Assembly (NCBI GenBank): GCA_016189905.1
Contig: JACPRP010000061.1
Span: 1 to 38,573, forward strand
Origin: Chloroflexota bacterium
GTDB taxonomy: Bacteria; Chloroflexota; UBA6077; FW602-bin22; JACPRP01
Reading direction: 5' to 3'
Length of the DNA: 38,573 nucleotides
The notes beneath the pieces were generated by a model, which was not told where the DNA came from, searched no databases, and worked only from the letters and a program-made list of their open reading frames with translations. This document shows positions 31,659 to 38,573 of this stretch, piece after piece. Position numbers and translations under genes: made by a program. The stretch's first letter is position 1; every line of letters starts with the position of its first letter.

Positions 31659-31688
31659 TTGTCGGCTCGATTGTCGGGATGATATAAT
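31659..31688 (+). promoter_or_regulatory. Promoter of mfd
   Basis: TTGTCG (31659-31664), an 18-base spacer and perfect TATAAT (31683-31688) preceded by TGA, an extended -10. Transcription would start near 31695. Together with the reverse promoter at 31575-31603 this makes the 311-base gap 31455-31765 a divergent promoter region. Confidence 0.65.
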
Positions 31689-31765
31689 TTTGTTGCTCGT
31701 TGATTGGTATGCTCGGCAGGGGCTGGTCGAAACGTCCAGTCCCTAAGTGTGTTTGGAGATTTGAC

Positions 31766-34700
31766 TTGAAGTTAGATGGGCTGCTGCTGGAGACCGGGTC
31801 TCTAGGTGAATACAAGGATGTGCTGGGATCGTTGGCGAACCCCCGCCAGCTTATCCCTGTGCGCCTTAGCGTCGTCGATGCGGCGAAGCCGTACATATTG
31901 GCCTGCCTGCAACGCGACCTCGGGCGTCGCGTCCTCGTCGTCACAGGCTCGAGACAACGGGCCGCGCAGCTTGCCGAGCAATTGGCGGCGTGGGCCGGGC
32001 CGGGTGCGCTGGTCTACGGCGAGGTGGATACTCTCTTCTATGAGCGTGCCTCGCCTGATTCGAGCGCCCTTCGAGAGCGTTTGGCGGCGCTGGCGAGTCT
32101 GGGAGAGGGAGTTGGACACGGAGAGTCGCCGCTGATCGTCGCCTCTGTCCGTGCTTTGATGAGCAAGATCACCGCGCCGGCCACGTTTGCTGCACACTCG
32201 AAAAGGCTTGTAGTCGGGGACACGATCGACATACATCGGCTGCTCGGCGATTGTCTCGCAAGCGGATACCGCCCCGAGATTGTGGTCGATGAGCCGGGCA
32301 GTTTCGCCCGCCGTGGCGGCATCGTCGATATCTTCAGCCCGACCAGCTCTCATCCGATGAGACTCGAGCTCCTGGGCAATCAGATCGAGTCCATCCGCCA
32401 GTTCGATCCGGCGACCCAGCGCTCGACCGCCCATATAGACTCGGTTTTCATCTCGCCGGCCCGGGAAACGTTGTGCGATCCGCAGGACCTCTCCACCAGG
32501 CTTTCTGGCCTCGACCTTCCAACGCTTCGGCTCGAAGTGGCCGACCGCTGGCGGATGGATCTGGAGGCCATCGAGCAAGGCGATTCCTCGTGGGGGCCGA
32601 GCCTGTATGAAGCGGCGTGCTGCGCGTCGACCCTGCTCGATTATCTGCCCTCCGATGCGCTGGTGATCCTCGATGAGCCGTCCGAATTAGCCTCCGCCTT
32701 CCACGAACTCGATGAGCAGGCTCAGAAGCTGCGGCAGGAGATGGTGGACATGGGGGAGCTTCCGCCGGACTTTCCGAGACCCTACGCTTCGTGGACAGAT
32801 CTGGAGAGTGGCATGCTCGATAAGGCGCGTCTGGAATTCGATTGGCGGGACCACCTTGACGGCGTTGCGGATGAGCGGCCTGCGGCCGCTCTGGGGTTCC
32901 GCGTTGCGCCTAGCTACGGTGGCCGTATCAAGTCGCTGGTTGACGATGTCGTCCACACGCTGCGCGCCGGGGAGCGCATCGTGGTGATAAGCCAGCAGGC
33001 AAGACGCTTACTGGAGCTCCTCGAGGAGCGTGGTGTTCCAGCGACGATCAAAGAGGGCCTGGCGGAAGCTCCTCCGGAGGGGTCGGTCGCGCTCGTGCAG
33101 GGGGACCTGCCAGAGGGTTTCAAACTGATATCGGCGGCGCCGGGTCACAGCCTCACCTTGCTCACCGATAGAGAGGTGTTTGGCTGGTCGAAGCCACGAC
33201 ACGTCGCCCCGCGGAAGGCGGGGGCGCGAAACCTTTTTGTCAGTGATCTGGAGGTGGGCGCGCTGGTAGTTCACGTCGAGCACGGCGTAGGTCGCTTCCA
33301 GGGCCTGACGCATCTGGCCGAGGGCGGCGTCGACCGTGAGTACATAATCCTCGACTACGCCGAAGGCGACCGACTTTACGTGCCGGTCGATCAACTGGAT
33401 CGCGTGAGCAAATACGTCGGCGCCGGCGAGCAGCTTCCACGGCTGCACCGTCTCGGCAGCGGCGATTGGGCGCGGACGAAGGAAAGAGTCAAGGCCGCGG
33501 TCCGTGATATTGCGAGAGACCTGCTGGAGATATATGCCGCGCGGGAGATCAAGCCAGGCTTCGCCTTTTCACCCGATGTGCCCTGGCAGCACGAGCTCGA
33601 GGATGCGTTCCCGTTCATCGAAACGCCCGATCAGCTCAGGGCCATCGCGGAGACTAAGACGGATATGGAGAGGTCCAAGCCGATGGACCGGCTTATTTGC
33701 GGGGACGTGGGCTACGGTAAGACGGAAGTGGCTTTGCGTGCTGCTTTCAAGGCGGTGATGGATGGCAAGCAGGTCGCGATACTCGTGCCGACGACGGTGC
33801 TGGCCCAGCAGCATTTCGACACCTTCCGGGAGCGAATGCAGGCTTTTCCTGTGGGAGTCGAGATGCTTTCTCGCTTCAGAACTGAGAAGGCGCAGGAGGC
33901 AATCCTCGCCGGCCTCAAGACCGGGGGCGTGGATATCTGCATCGGCACACACCGTCTCATACAGAAAGATGTGCAATTCAAGGACCTGGGTCTGGTGATC
34001 ATCGACGAAGAGCAGCGCTTCGGCGTGGCTCACAAGGAGCGGCTGAAACAGTTGCGCAAGGAGGTCGACGTCCTGACGTTGACCGCTACGCCGATACCAC
34101 GTACCCTGTATCTGGCGCTGGCCGGCATCAGGGACATAAGCACCATGGAGACGCCGCCCGAGGACCGTTTGCCCATCAAGACATACGTCACTCAAAACGA
34201 TCCGCGGCTGGTGCGCGAGGCGATTCTGCGAGAGCTGGACCGTGGTGGCCAGGTGTACTACGTGCATAACCGGGTTCAGGGCATCGGCTTCGTGGCGCAG
34301 CACCTGGCGGAGCTGGTGCCGGAGGCGTTGATCGAGGTTGGCCACGGCCAAATGCCTGAGGATCGCCTCGAAAAGGTGATGGTGGATTTCGCCGCTGGGA
34401 AGTTCGACGTCCTGGTGTGTACCACCATCATCGAATCCGGCCTCGATATTCCGAACGTGAACACGATAATCGTCAATCAAGCCGATAGGTTTGGCCTGTC
34501 GCAGCTCTATCAGCTTAGAGGAAGGGTCGGCCGCGGCGCTAACAGAGCCTATGCCTATTTCTTGACGTCGAAGGAAAAGCGCCTCACCCCGATAGCCGAG
34601 AAGAGGTTGCGCACCATCTTCGAGGCGACCGAGCTTGGATCTGGCTTCAAGATCGCCGCGCGAGACCTGGAGCTTCGTGGCGCCGGCAACCTGCTGGGTA

Positions 34701-35254
34701 CTGAACAACACGGCCATGTCACCGCGGTAGGGTTTGATTTGTATTGTCGCCTACTTGCCGAGGCGGTAGATGAGTTGCAGGGTAAAGCGGAGGAGCCACG
34801 ACCTGAGGTGACCCTGAGCCTGCCGGTAACGGCGTATCTCGCGGACGACTATGTCTCGGACGAATCGCTGCGCGTCAATATGTACCAGCGAATGGCCAAC
34901 GTTCGGACGCTGGACGAAGTTGGAAATCTCGTCCTTGAGATGCAGGACCGATTCGGCCCATTACCCCGTCCTGCGCTCGATCTGGTCTACCTGCTGCAAT
35001 TAAAGGTGCTGGCCGGTCAGGCTGGCCTCCGTCGAATCGAAACAGTGGACGATGATGTGGTGATCACGGCGGGCGATGGGGTGTTTTTGCGCCGGGAAGA
35101 ACTGCAACGGGAGTTTGGCCCCACCCTTAAAGTAGGGCAAACACAGCTTCGTTTTCGACGACAGCCACAAAACGGAAACTGGTTGGGATTAGTCGAACAG
35201 GTGGTTGAATGGCTGGCCCAAAATCCTTTACCAGTGGACCGTGCTATTGTATAA
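31766..35254 (+). CDS. mfd: Transcription-repair coupling factor
   Basis: A 1162-residue Mfd, the ATP-driven translocase that removes RNA polymerase stalled at DNA damage and recruits UvrA. The N-terminal UvrB-like part has '[20 protein letters not shown]' and '[17 protein letters not shown]'. The RNA polymerase-interaction (CarD-like) domain begins near 490 ('[19 protein letters not shown]'). The motor has Walker A '[17 protein letters not shown]' (~646), '[10 protein letters not shown]' (~748), '[16 protein letters not shown]', and the TRG-type '[12 protein letters not shown]'. The C-terminal TRCF domain lies at about 1010-1110. TTG at 31766 is chosen for GGAG 7 bases upstream and fits the promoter at 31659-31688; an in-frame TTG at 31700 lies only a few bases after the expected transcript start. 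Length is normal for the family. Confidence 0.96.
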   Translation: MKLDGLLLETGSLGEYKDVLGSLANPRQLIPVRLSVVDAAKPYILACLQRDLGRRVLVVTGSRQRAAQLAEQLAAWAGPGALVYGEVDTLFYERASPDSSALRERLAALASLGEGVGHGESPLIVASVRALMSKITAPATFAAHSKRLVVGDTIDIHRLLGDCLASGYRPEIVVDEPGSFARRGGIVDIFSPTSSHPMRLELLGNQIESIRQFDPATQRSTAHIDSVFISPARETLCDPQDLSTRLSGLDLPTLRLEVADRWRMDLEAIEQGDSSWGPSLYEAACCASTLLDYLPSDALVILDEPSELASAFHELDEQAQKLRQEMVDMGELPPDFPRPYASWTDLESGMLDKARLEFDWRDHLDGVADERPAAALGFRVAPSYGGRIKSLVDDVVHTLRAGERIVVISQQARRLLELLEERGVPATIKEGLAEAPPEGSVALVQGDLPEGFKLISAAPGHSLTLLTDREVFGWSKPRHVAPRKAGARNLFVSDLEVGALVVHVEHGVGRFQGLTHLAEGGVDREYIILDYAEGDRLYVPVDQLDRVSKYVGAGEQLPRLHRLGSGDWARTKERVKAAVRDIARDLLEIYAAREIKPGFAFSPDVPWQHELEDAFPFIETPDQLRAIAETKTDMERSKPMDRLICGDVGYGKTEVALRAAFKAVMDGKQVAILVPTTVLAQQHFDTFRERMQAFPVGVEMLSRFRTEKAQEAILAGLKTGGVDICIGTHRLIQKDVQFKDLGLVIIDEEQRFGVAHKERLKQLRKEVDVLTLTATPIPRTLYLALAGIRDISTMETPPEDRLPIKTYVTQNDPRLVREAILRELDRGGQVYYVHNRVQGIGFVAQHLAELVPEALIEVGHGQMPEDRLEKVMVDFAAGKFDVLVCTTIIESGLDIPNVNTIIVNQADRFGLSQLYQLRGRVGRGANRAYAYFLTSKEKRLTPIAEKRLRTIFEATELGSGFKIAARDLELRGAGNLLGTEQHGHVTAVGFDLYCRLLAEAVDELQGKAEEPRPEVTLSLPVTAYLADDYVSDESLRVNMYQRMANVRTLDEVGNLVLEMQDRFGPLPRPALDLVYLLQLKVLAGQAGLRRIETVDDDVVITAGDGVFLRREELQREFGPTLKVGQTQLRFRRQPQNGNWLGLVEQVVEWLAQNPLPVDRAIV

Positions 35255-35255
35255 T
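35227..35255 (+). promoter_or_regulatory. Candidate promoter at the end of mfd
   Basis: TTTACC (35227-35232), 17-base spacer, perfect TATAAT (35250-35255) overlapping the mfd stop codon. It would drive the GH57 gene with a leader of about 210 bases. The rest of the spacer 35256-35475 shows only a degenerate 'GTAGGGGCGACGGGC' repeat-like stretch. Confidence 0.5.
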
Positions 35256-35475
35256 CTAAGTTGATTGCTCGGCAACGGTGTACAGCGTTTTGCGATAGTC
35301 TTCGCGACCTGCGTTTATCGTAGGGGCGACGGGCTCGTCGTTCGTGCCAGGGGGCCGACCAATAAACGCTAACGGCAAGCGCTGCAGGGCTTCCATATCG
35401 TGGTTGCGGAAGTGATTCGCCGCCGAGCAAGGCGATGAAGATGCGTGGTGTTGTCGCCAACCTTGGACAAGAGAA

Positions 35476-36909
35476 ATGGCCGAAAAGTACTTAGCCATTC
35501 ACGGGCACTTCTATCAGCCGCCGCGGCAGGACCCGTTCAGCGGGAGGGTACCGCGCGAGCAAGGGGCGGAGCCGTATCACGATTTCAACGAGAAGATCGA
35601 TGCCGAGTGCTATCGACCAAATGCCGAGGCTGGCAATTTCCGCCACATCAGCTTCAACATTGGCCCAACCCTGGCCGCGTGGCTCCAAAAGCACGATGCG
35701 CCCACGTATGAGAGCATAGTCGCCGCGGACCGTGCTCACTACCACCGGTTCGGTTATGGCAACGCTATCGCGCAGGCATATAACCATACGATACTTCCCC
35801 TTAGTAGCTCTCGGGACAAGCGCATTCAAATAGCCTGGGGCGTGGCTGATTTTGTGCATCGGTTCGGACATCCGCCCGAGGGGATGTGGCTCGGTGAAAC
35901 TGCTGTCGACTACGCAACCCTCTCTTTGCTGGCGGATGCCGGGATACGGTTCACCATCCTGGCGCCGTGGCAGGCGGCCTCCGCGATCGATATGAAGCAA
36001 CCTTATATGGTCCCTCTCCCAAAGGGCAAATCCATCGCCGTCTTCTTCTTCGACGATCGGTTGAGCGCGGCCGTGTCATTCGACGATGCCGCGACCTCTA
36101 ACGCCGATGTCTTTGCGGGCCAGTTACTCGCAACGGAGGTGGACCAGCTTAAAGCCGAGAAGGGCGAGCCGCAGCTATTGTTCATCGCCACCGATGGCGA
36201 GGCCTATGGCCACCATAAGCCGTTTCGCGACAAGTTTCTCAGCTATCTGCTAACTACCAGTGCGCCGCGAGAAGGGTTTGAGGTTGTGTCGTTGGCGCGG
36301 TATCTGCACCTGCATCCGCCGCAGCGTGAGGTTCTGCTCGAAGAGGATACTTCCTGGAGTTGCCACCACGGGGTCAAACGGTGGCGCGGCGCGTGCGATT
36401 GTGTCGAAGGCGGCGGTACCTGGAAATGGTACCTGCGGCATGCGCTCAACAAGCTGGCCAACAGGATCGACGATGCCTATCGAGGCCACGCGGCCGTCGT
36501 CTTCACGGAGCCCTGGAGAGTCCTCGACAATTACATCAAAGTCAGGCTGGGAGAGATCTCTCTCCAGGCGCTGTTCAAAAGCCACCAAATTGAGGATACC
36601 GCGGTCAACAGGCGCGACACGATGAGGCTCGTCGAAGCTCAGTATTACCGCCAGTTGATGTTCACCAGTTGCGGCTTCTTCTTCGACGATCTGGACCGCA
36701 TCGAGCCGCGAAACAACATCGCCTTTGCGGCCAGAGCCATCGATTCGATGAGTGGGGTCGATCCCGAATGTTCGCTTGAAGACCAGTTCGTCAAGGACCT
36801 CGCGGCGGCGAAAAGCTGGAAGACGGGCCGAACCGGGGCGGAGATGTATACACAATTGGTCGCGAAGAGAAGACAAAGGTTGCAGCGCGCGAGCGTATTG
36901 TGTGGTTAG
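35476..36909 (+). CDS. GH57-type glycoside hydrolase with DUF3536-like C-terminus
   Basis: A 477-residue cytoplasmic protein (no signal peptide) of the GH57 class, enzymes that act on alpha-glucans. Motifs in order: 'YLAIHGHFYQPPRQDP' (residues 5-20), 'FNIGPTLAAWL', 'EGMWLGETAVDYATLSLLADAG' split at residue ~140 with the expected catalytic Glu in 'GET', 'LFIATDGEAYGHH' (~235-248) with the expected Asp, and 'WSCHHGVKRWRGAC', which is typical of DUF3536-bearing members. The C-terminal part 'LRHALNKLANRIDDAYRG' to 'TSCGFFFDDLDRIEPRNNIAFAARAI' also fits DUF3536, but the protein is shorter than the ~800-residue versions I know of. The SD (AAGAGA) is weak. A role in glycogen or maltodextrin metabolism is inferred only. 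Confidence 0.75.
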   Translation: MAEKYLAIHGHFYQPPRQDPFSGRVPREQGAEPYHDFNEKIDAECYRPNAEAGNFRHISFNIGPTLAAWLQKHDAPTYESIVAADRAHYHRFGYGNAIAQAYNHTILPLSSSRDKRIQIAWGVADFVHRFGHPPEGMWLGETAVDYATLSLLADAGIRFTILAPWQAASAIDMKQPYMVPLPKGKSIAVFFFDDRLSAAVSFDDAATSNADVFAGQLLATEVDQLKAEKGEPQLLFIATDGEAYGHHKPFRDKFLSYLLTTSAPREGFEVVSLARYLHLHPPQREVLLEEDTSWSCHHGVKRWRGACDCVEGGGTWKWYLRHALNKLANRIDDAYRGHAAVVFTEPWRVLDNYIKVRLGEISLQALFKSHQIEDTAVNRRDTMRLVEAQYYRQLMFTSCGFFFDDLDRIEPRNNIAFAARAIDSMSGVDPECSLEDQFVKDLAAAKSWKTGRTGAEMYTQLVAKRRQRLQRASVLCG

Positions 36910-36915
36910 TATTGG

Positions 36916-36944
36916 TTGACACGGCGGCTCGGCTGCTGTATATT
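36916..36944 (+). promoter_or_regulatory. Strong sigma70-type promoter of apt
   Basis: Perfect TTGACA (36916-36921), a 17-base spacer and TATATT (36939-36944). It excludes the open frame beginning at 36916 as coding and sets the apt leader at about 40 bases. Confidence 0.75.
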
Positions 36945-36947
36945 CTT

Positions 36948-36972
36948 CCGGCCGGCGTCACGCCGAGGCCGG
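36948..36972 (+). promoter_or_regulatory. Hairpin at the very 5' end of the apt transcript
   Basis: CCGGCC (36948-36953) pairs with GGCCGG (36967-36972), and inner GGCG with CGCC, leaving a three-base loop and a two-base bulge. It starts at or next to the expected transcript start and ends just before the SD AAAGGGGGTG, so it may stabilise the mRNA or limit initiation. Confidence 0.45.
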
Positions 36973-36990
36973 AAAGGGGGTGAAGTTTCT

Positions 36991-37518
36991 GTGGATCTGT
37001 CGATAAGGAGCCTGGCGGAGAGAATACGAGATGTGCCGGATTTTCCTCAGAAAGGGGTTCTCTTCAAGGATGTAACCACCCTGCTAAAGGATCCCGAAGC
37101 ATTCAAACTGGCCATCGAGAGACTTACTCATCCTTTTCGGGCTACGCCAGTAGACCTGGTTGTGGGCATGGAATCGCGCGGATTCATCTTCGGGGCGCCG
37201 CTGGCCTTTAATCTCGGAGCAGGCTTCGTGCCCGTGCGGAAGGTCGGCAAGCTGCCAGCGCCTGCTATTCGCGCCGAGTGCACCCTGGAATACGGCACGG
37301 CCACGCTGGAGATGCACGAGGATGCGATTCGGCCGGGGCAGAAGGTGCTCATCGTCGACGATCTCCTGGCGACAGGAGGCACCATCGAGGCAACGATCAA
37401 CCTCATTGAACGTCTCGGGGGCGATATCGTCGCCGTCGCCTTCCTTATCGAGTTGACTTTTCTGAATGGCCGGGAGAAACTCCGGGGACGAGAGGTTGTA
37501 AGCCTGATTAGATATTGA
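36991..37518 (+). CDS. apt: Adenine phosphoribosyltransferase
   Basis: A 175-residue type I phosphoribosyltransferase that makes AMP from adenine and PRPP. Seen are 'IRDVPDFPQKGVLFKDVTTLL' split over the N-terminal hood, 'VVGMESRGFIFGAPLAFNLG', 'VPVRKVGKLP', 'LEYGTATLEMHEDAI' and the PRPP loop 'KVLIVDDLLATGGTIEA' at about 118-134. The GTG at 36991 follows AGGGGGTGA by about 7 bases and fits the promoter at 36916-36944. The gene is 80 bases after the GH57 gene but has its own promoter. With mtnA next door it suggests recycling of the adenine released from methylthioadenosine. Confidence 0.95.
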   Translation: MDLSIRSLAERIRDVPDFPQKGVLFKDVTTLLKDPEAFKLAIERLTHPFRATPVDLVVGMESRGFIFGAPLAFNLGAGFVPVRKVGKLPAPAIRAECTLEYGTATLEMHEDAIRPGQKVLIVDDLLATGGTIEATINLIERLGGDIVAVAFLIELTFLNGREKLRGREVVSLIRY

Positions 37519-37522
37519 TTAG

Positions 37523-37552
37523 TTTACAACTCGCTCCTTCCTGTGCTATAAT
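37523..37552 (+). promoter_or_regulatory. Promoter of the SAM riboswitch-mtnA transcript
   Basis: TTTACA (37523-37528), an 18-base spacer and perfect TATAAT (37547-37552) preceded by TGC, an extended -10. Transcription would start about 20 bases before the riboswitch P1 stem. Confidence 0.7.
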
Positions 37553-37578
37553 GCCAGGCAAATAGAATAGCGGGCGCG

Positions 37579-37743
37579 CTCTTATCCAGAGAGGTGGAGG
37601 GACTGGCCCTTTGAAGCCCGGCAACCGATCTATGGTCCGGCATTGGATGGCAAGAACGCCCTATCGGCGGTTGCTAGCCAATCCGATGACCTATGTTACG
37701 GTGCCAATTCCTACAGGATGCAACACATCCTGAAAGATGAGAG
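37579..37743 (+). promoter_or_regulatory. SAM-I (S-box) riboswitch
   Basis: A complete S-box aptamer. P1 is CTCTTATC (37579-37586) paired with GATGAGAG (37736-37743). The conserved core follows in order: AGAGAGGTGGAGGGA, CTGGCCC-TTTGAAGCC, CGGCAACC, a P3 region, and GGTGCCAATTCCTACAG before P4. S-adenosylmethionine binding should hold P1 together, allow the downstream terminator to form and reduce mtnA expression when SAM is plentiful. This is one of the clearest elements of the window. Confidence 0.95.
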
Positions 37744-37761
37744 ATGCAAGTCTTTGACGTG

Positions 37762-37794
37762 ACTTCTCTCTCATACAGAGAAGTTATTTTTTTT
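37762..37794 (+). terminator. Riboswitch-controlled intrinsic terminator
   Basis: ACTTCTCT (37762-37769) pairs with AGAGAAGT (37777-37784), followed by TATTTTTTTT. The alternative antiterminator joins ATGAGAGA of the P1 3' strand (37737-37744) to TCTCTCAT (37767-37774), so the two structures exclude each other, as expected for a SAM-off switch. Confidence 0.9.
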
Positions 37795-37832
37795 GCTCTG
37801 AACAGGACGACGATAGAAGAGGACGACGATAC

Positions 37833-38573
37833 TTGAAGACGTTATGGTGGGAAGACGGGCTCCTCAAACTGGTAGATCAAACCAGACTGCCTTTGGAATA
37901 CGTCATCGTGGAATGCCGCACGCACCTGGATGTGGCGCGGGCGATCAGGGATATGATCGTGCGCGGCGCGCCGGCCATCGGCGTTGCCGCTGCCTTTGGG
38001 CTTGCCATCGGCGCGCGGCATAGCTCGGCGCATAGCAAAGACGAGTTTCTGGCCGAGCTAGCGCTGGTTTCGGAGACTTTGCGGCAAACGCGCCCGACAG
38101 CGGTGAATCTGGCCTGGGCCCTGGAAAGGATGGCTCGCGTCGGTAGATCGGCGGATGGAGACCTGAATGCGATCAGAAACGCTATGCTCGACGAGGCCAA
38201 CATGATGGCCGTGGAAGATGAAGAGCGCAACCGAGCCATCGGCGCCTTCGGGGCGGGGCTGGTTAGGGACGGCGACACGATTCTCACCCATTGCAACGCG
38301 GGCGCGCTTGCAACCGTCGACTACGGCACCGCGTTGGGCGTCATTCGAGCGGCCCATGAGGATGGTAAACGCATTCACGTGCTGGTCGACGAAACGCGAC
38401 CATTCTTACAAGGCGCACGTCTGACGGCGTGGGAGTTGCAGCAGGCAGGAATTCCGGCCACGCTCATCACGGATAATATGGCGGGGTATTTTATGAATCG
38501 TGGCCAGGTGAATCTTGTGGTTGTCGGGGCGGATAGGATCGCCGCGAATGGGGATGTGGCCAACAAGATCGGC
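37833..38573 (+). CDS. mtnA: S-methyl-5-thioribose-1-phosphate isomerase, N-terminal part (runs off window)
   Basis: The first 247 residues of MtnA, which converts methylthioribose-1-phosphate to methylthioribulose-1-phosphate in the methionine salvage pathway. Motifs: '[21 protein letters not shown]', '[14 protein letters not shown]', '[21 protein letters not shown]' broken at the catalytic Cys154, '[19 protein letters not shown]', '[11 protein letters not shown]' and '[19 protein letters not shown]' with catalytic Asp234 at the window end. About 100 residues are missing. TTG at 37833 with GAGGA 9 bases upstream is the start. Expression should be under the SAM-I riboswitch. The eIF2B-alpha-like relative ribose-1,5-bisphosphate isomerase is less likely given the riboswitch. 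Confidence 0.93.
   Translation, partial: MKTLWWEDGLLKLVDQTRLPLEYVIVECRTHLDVARAIRDMIVRGAPAIGVAAAFGLAIGARHSSAHSKDEFLAELALVSETLRQTRPTAVNLAWALERMARVGRSADGDLNAIRNAMLDEANMMAVEDEERNRAIGAFGAGLVRDGDTILTHCNAGALATVDYGTALGVIRAAHEDGKRIHVLVDETRPFLQGARLTAWELQQAGIPATLITDNMAGYFMNRGQVNLVVVGADRIAANGDVANKIG

Noticed and set aside
33569..34717. 382-codon open frame on the reverse strand
   Set aside because: It lies wholly within mfd, whose motor motifs are intact; the frame is a by-product of GC-rich codon use.

Overview
The window (38.6 kb, GC-rich) reads as chromosomal DNA of a free-living bacterium, most likely a Chloroflexota member. That placement is an inference: it rests on many GT-C membrane glycosyltransferases with extracytoplasmic beta-sandwich tails, frequent GTG/TTG starts behind strong Shine-Dalgarno (SD) sites, GC-rich palindromic repeats, and a SAM-I riboswitch in front of mtnA. 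No rRNA or tRNA gene, CRISPR array, transposase or phage gene was recognised.

Layout. (1) Positions 1-8848: two forward membrane glycosyltransferase-like genes (the first cut at its 5' end) face two reverse genes, a GT39-type transferase and a membrane-anchored six-hairpin glycosidase. (2) 9106-10377: a reverse zinc-ribbon protein and a two-gene unit of a winged-helix regulator plus a 62-residue protein. A 17-bp tandem duplication has changed the regulator's reading frame near its end. (3) 10640-29424: a long, tightly packed forward locus for an extracytoplasmic polysaccharide. It holds three GT2 and three GT4 transferases, a YfhO-like protein, two further GT-C proteins, a Wzy/O-antigen-ligase protein, a PslG-like glycosidase, a polyprenyl-phosphate sugar-1-phosphate transferase, and finally pth. 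A good sigma70-type promoter lies before the first gene and an extended -10 promoter before the polymerase. (4) 29421-31454: a reverse gene fusing a polytopic membrane region to a clan-A-like glycosidase domain. (5) 31766-38573: mfd, a GH57/DUF3536 protein, apt, and mtnA behind a complete SAM-I riboswitch with terminator and antiterminator.

How the genes fit together. The transferase at 27449 would load the first sugar on undecaprenyl phosphate, the GT2/GT4 enzymes would extend the unit in the cytoplasm, GT-C proteins would add sugars outside, and the Wzy-like protein would polymerise or ligate. Membrane-anchored glycosidases could trim the product. No Wzx flippase or Wzz/export protein is visible here. 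Five of the GT-C proteins carry one or two copies of the same roughly 130-residue beta-rich module, eight copies in all, which is the most distinctive feature of the window. Apt and MtnA handle the two products of methylthioadenosine breakdown, adenine and methylthioribose-1-phosphate, so the right end looks like a purine and methionine salvage region.
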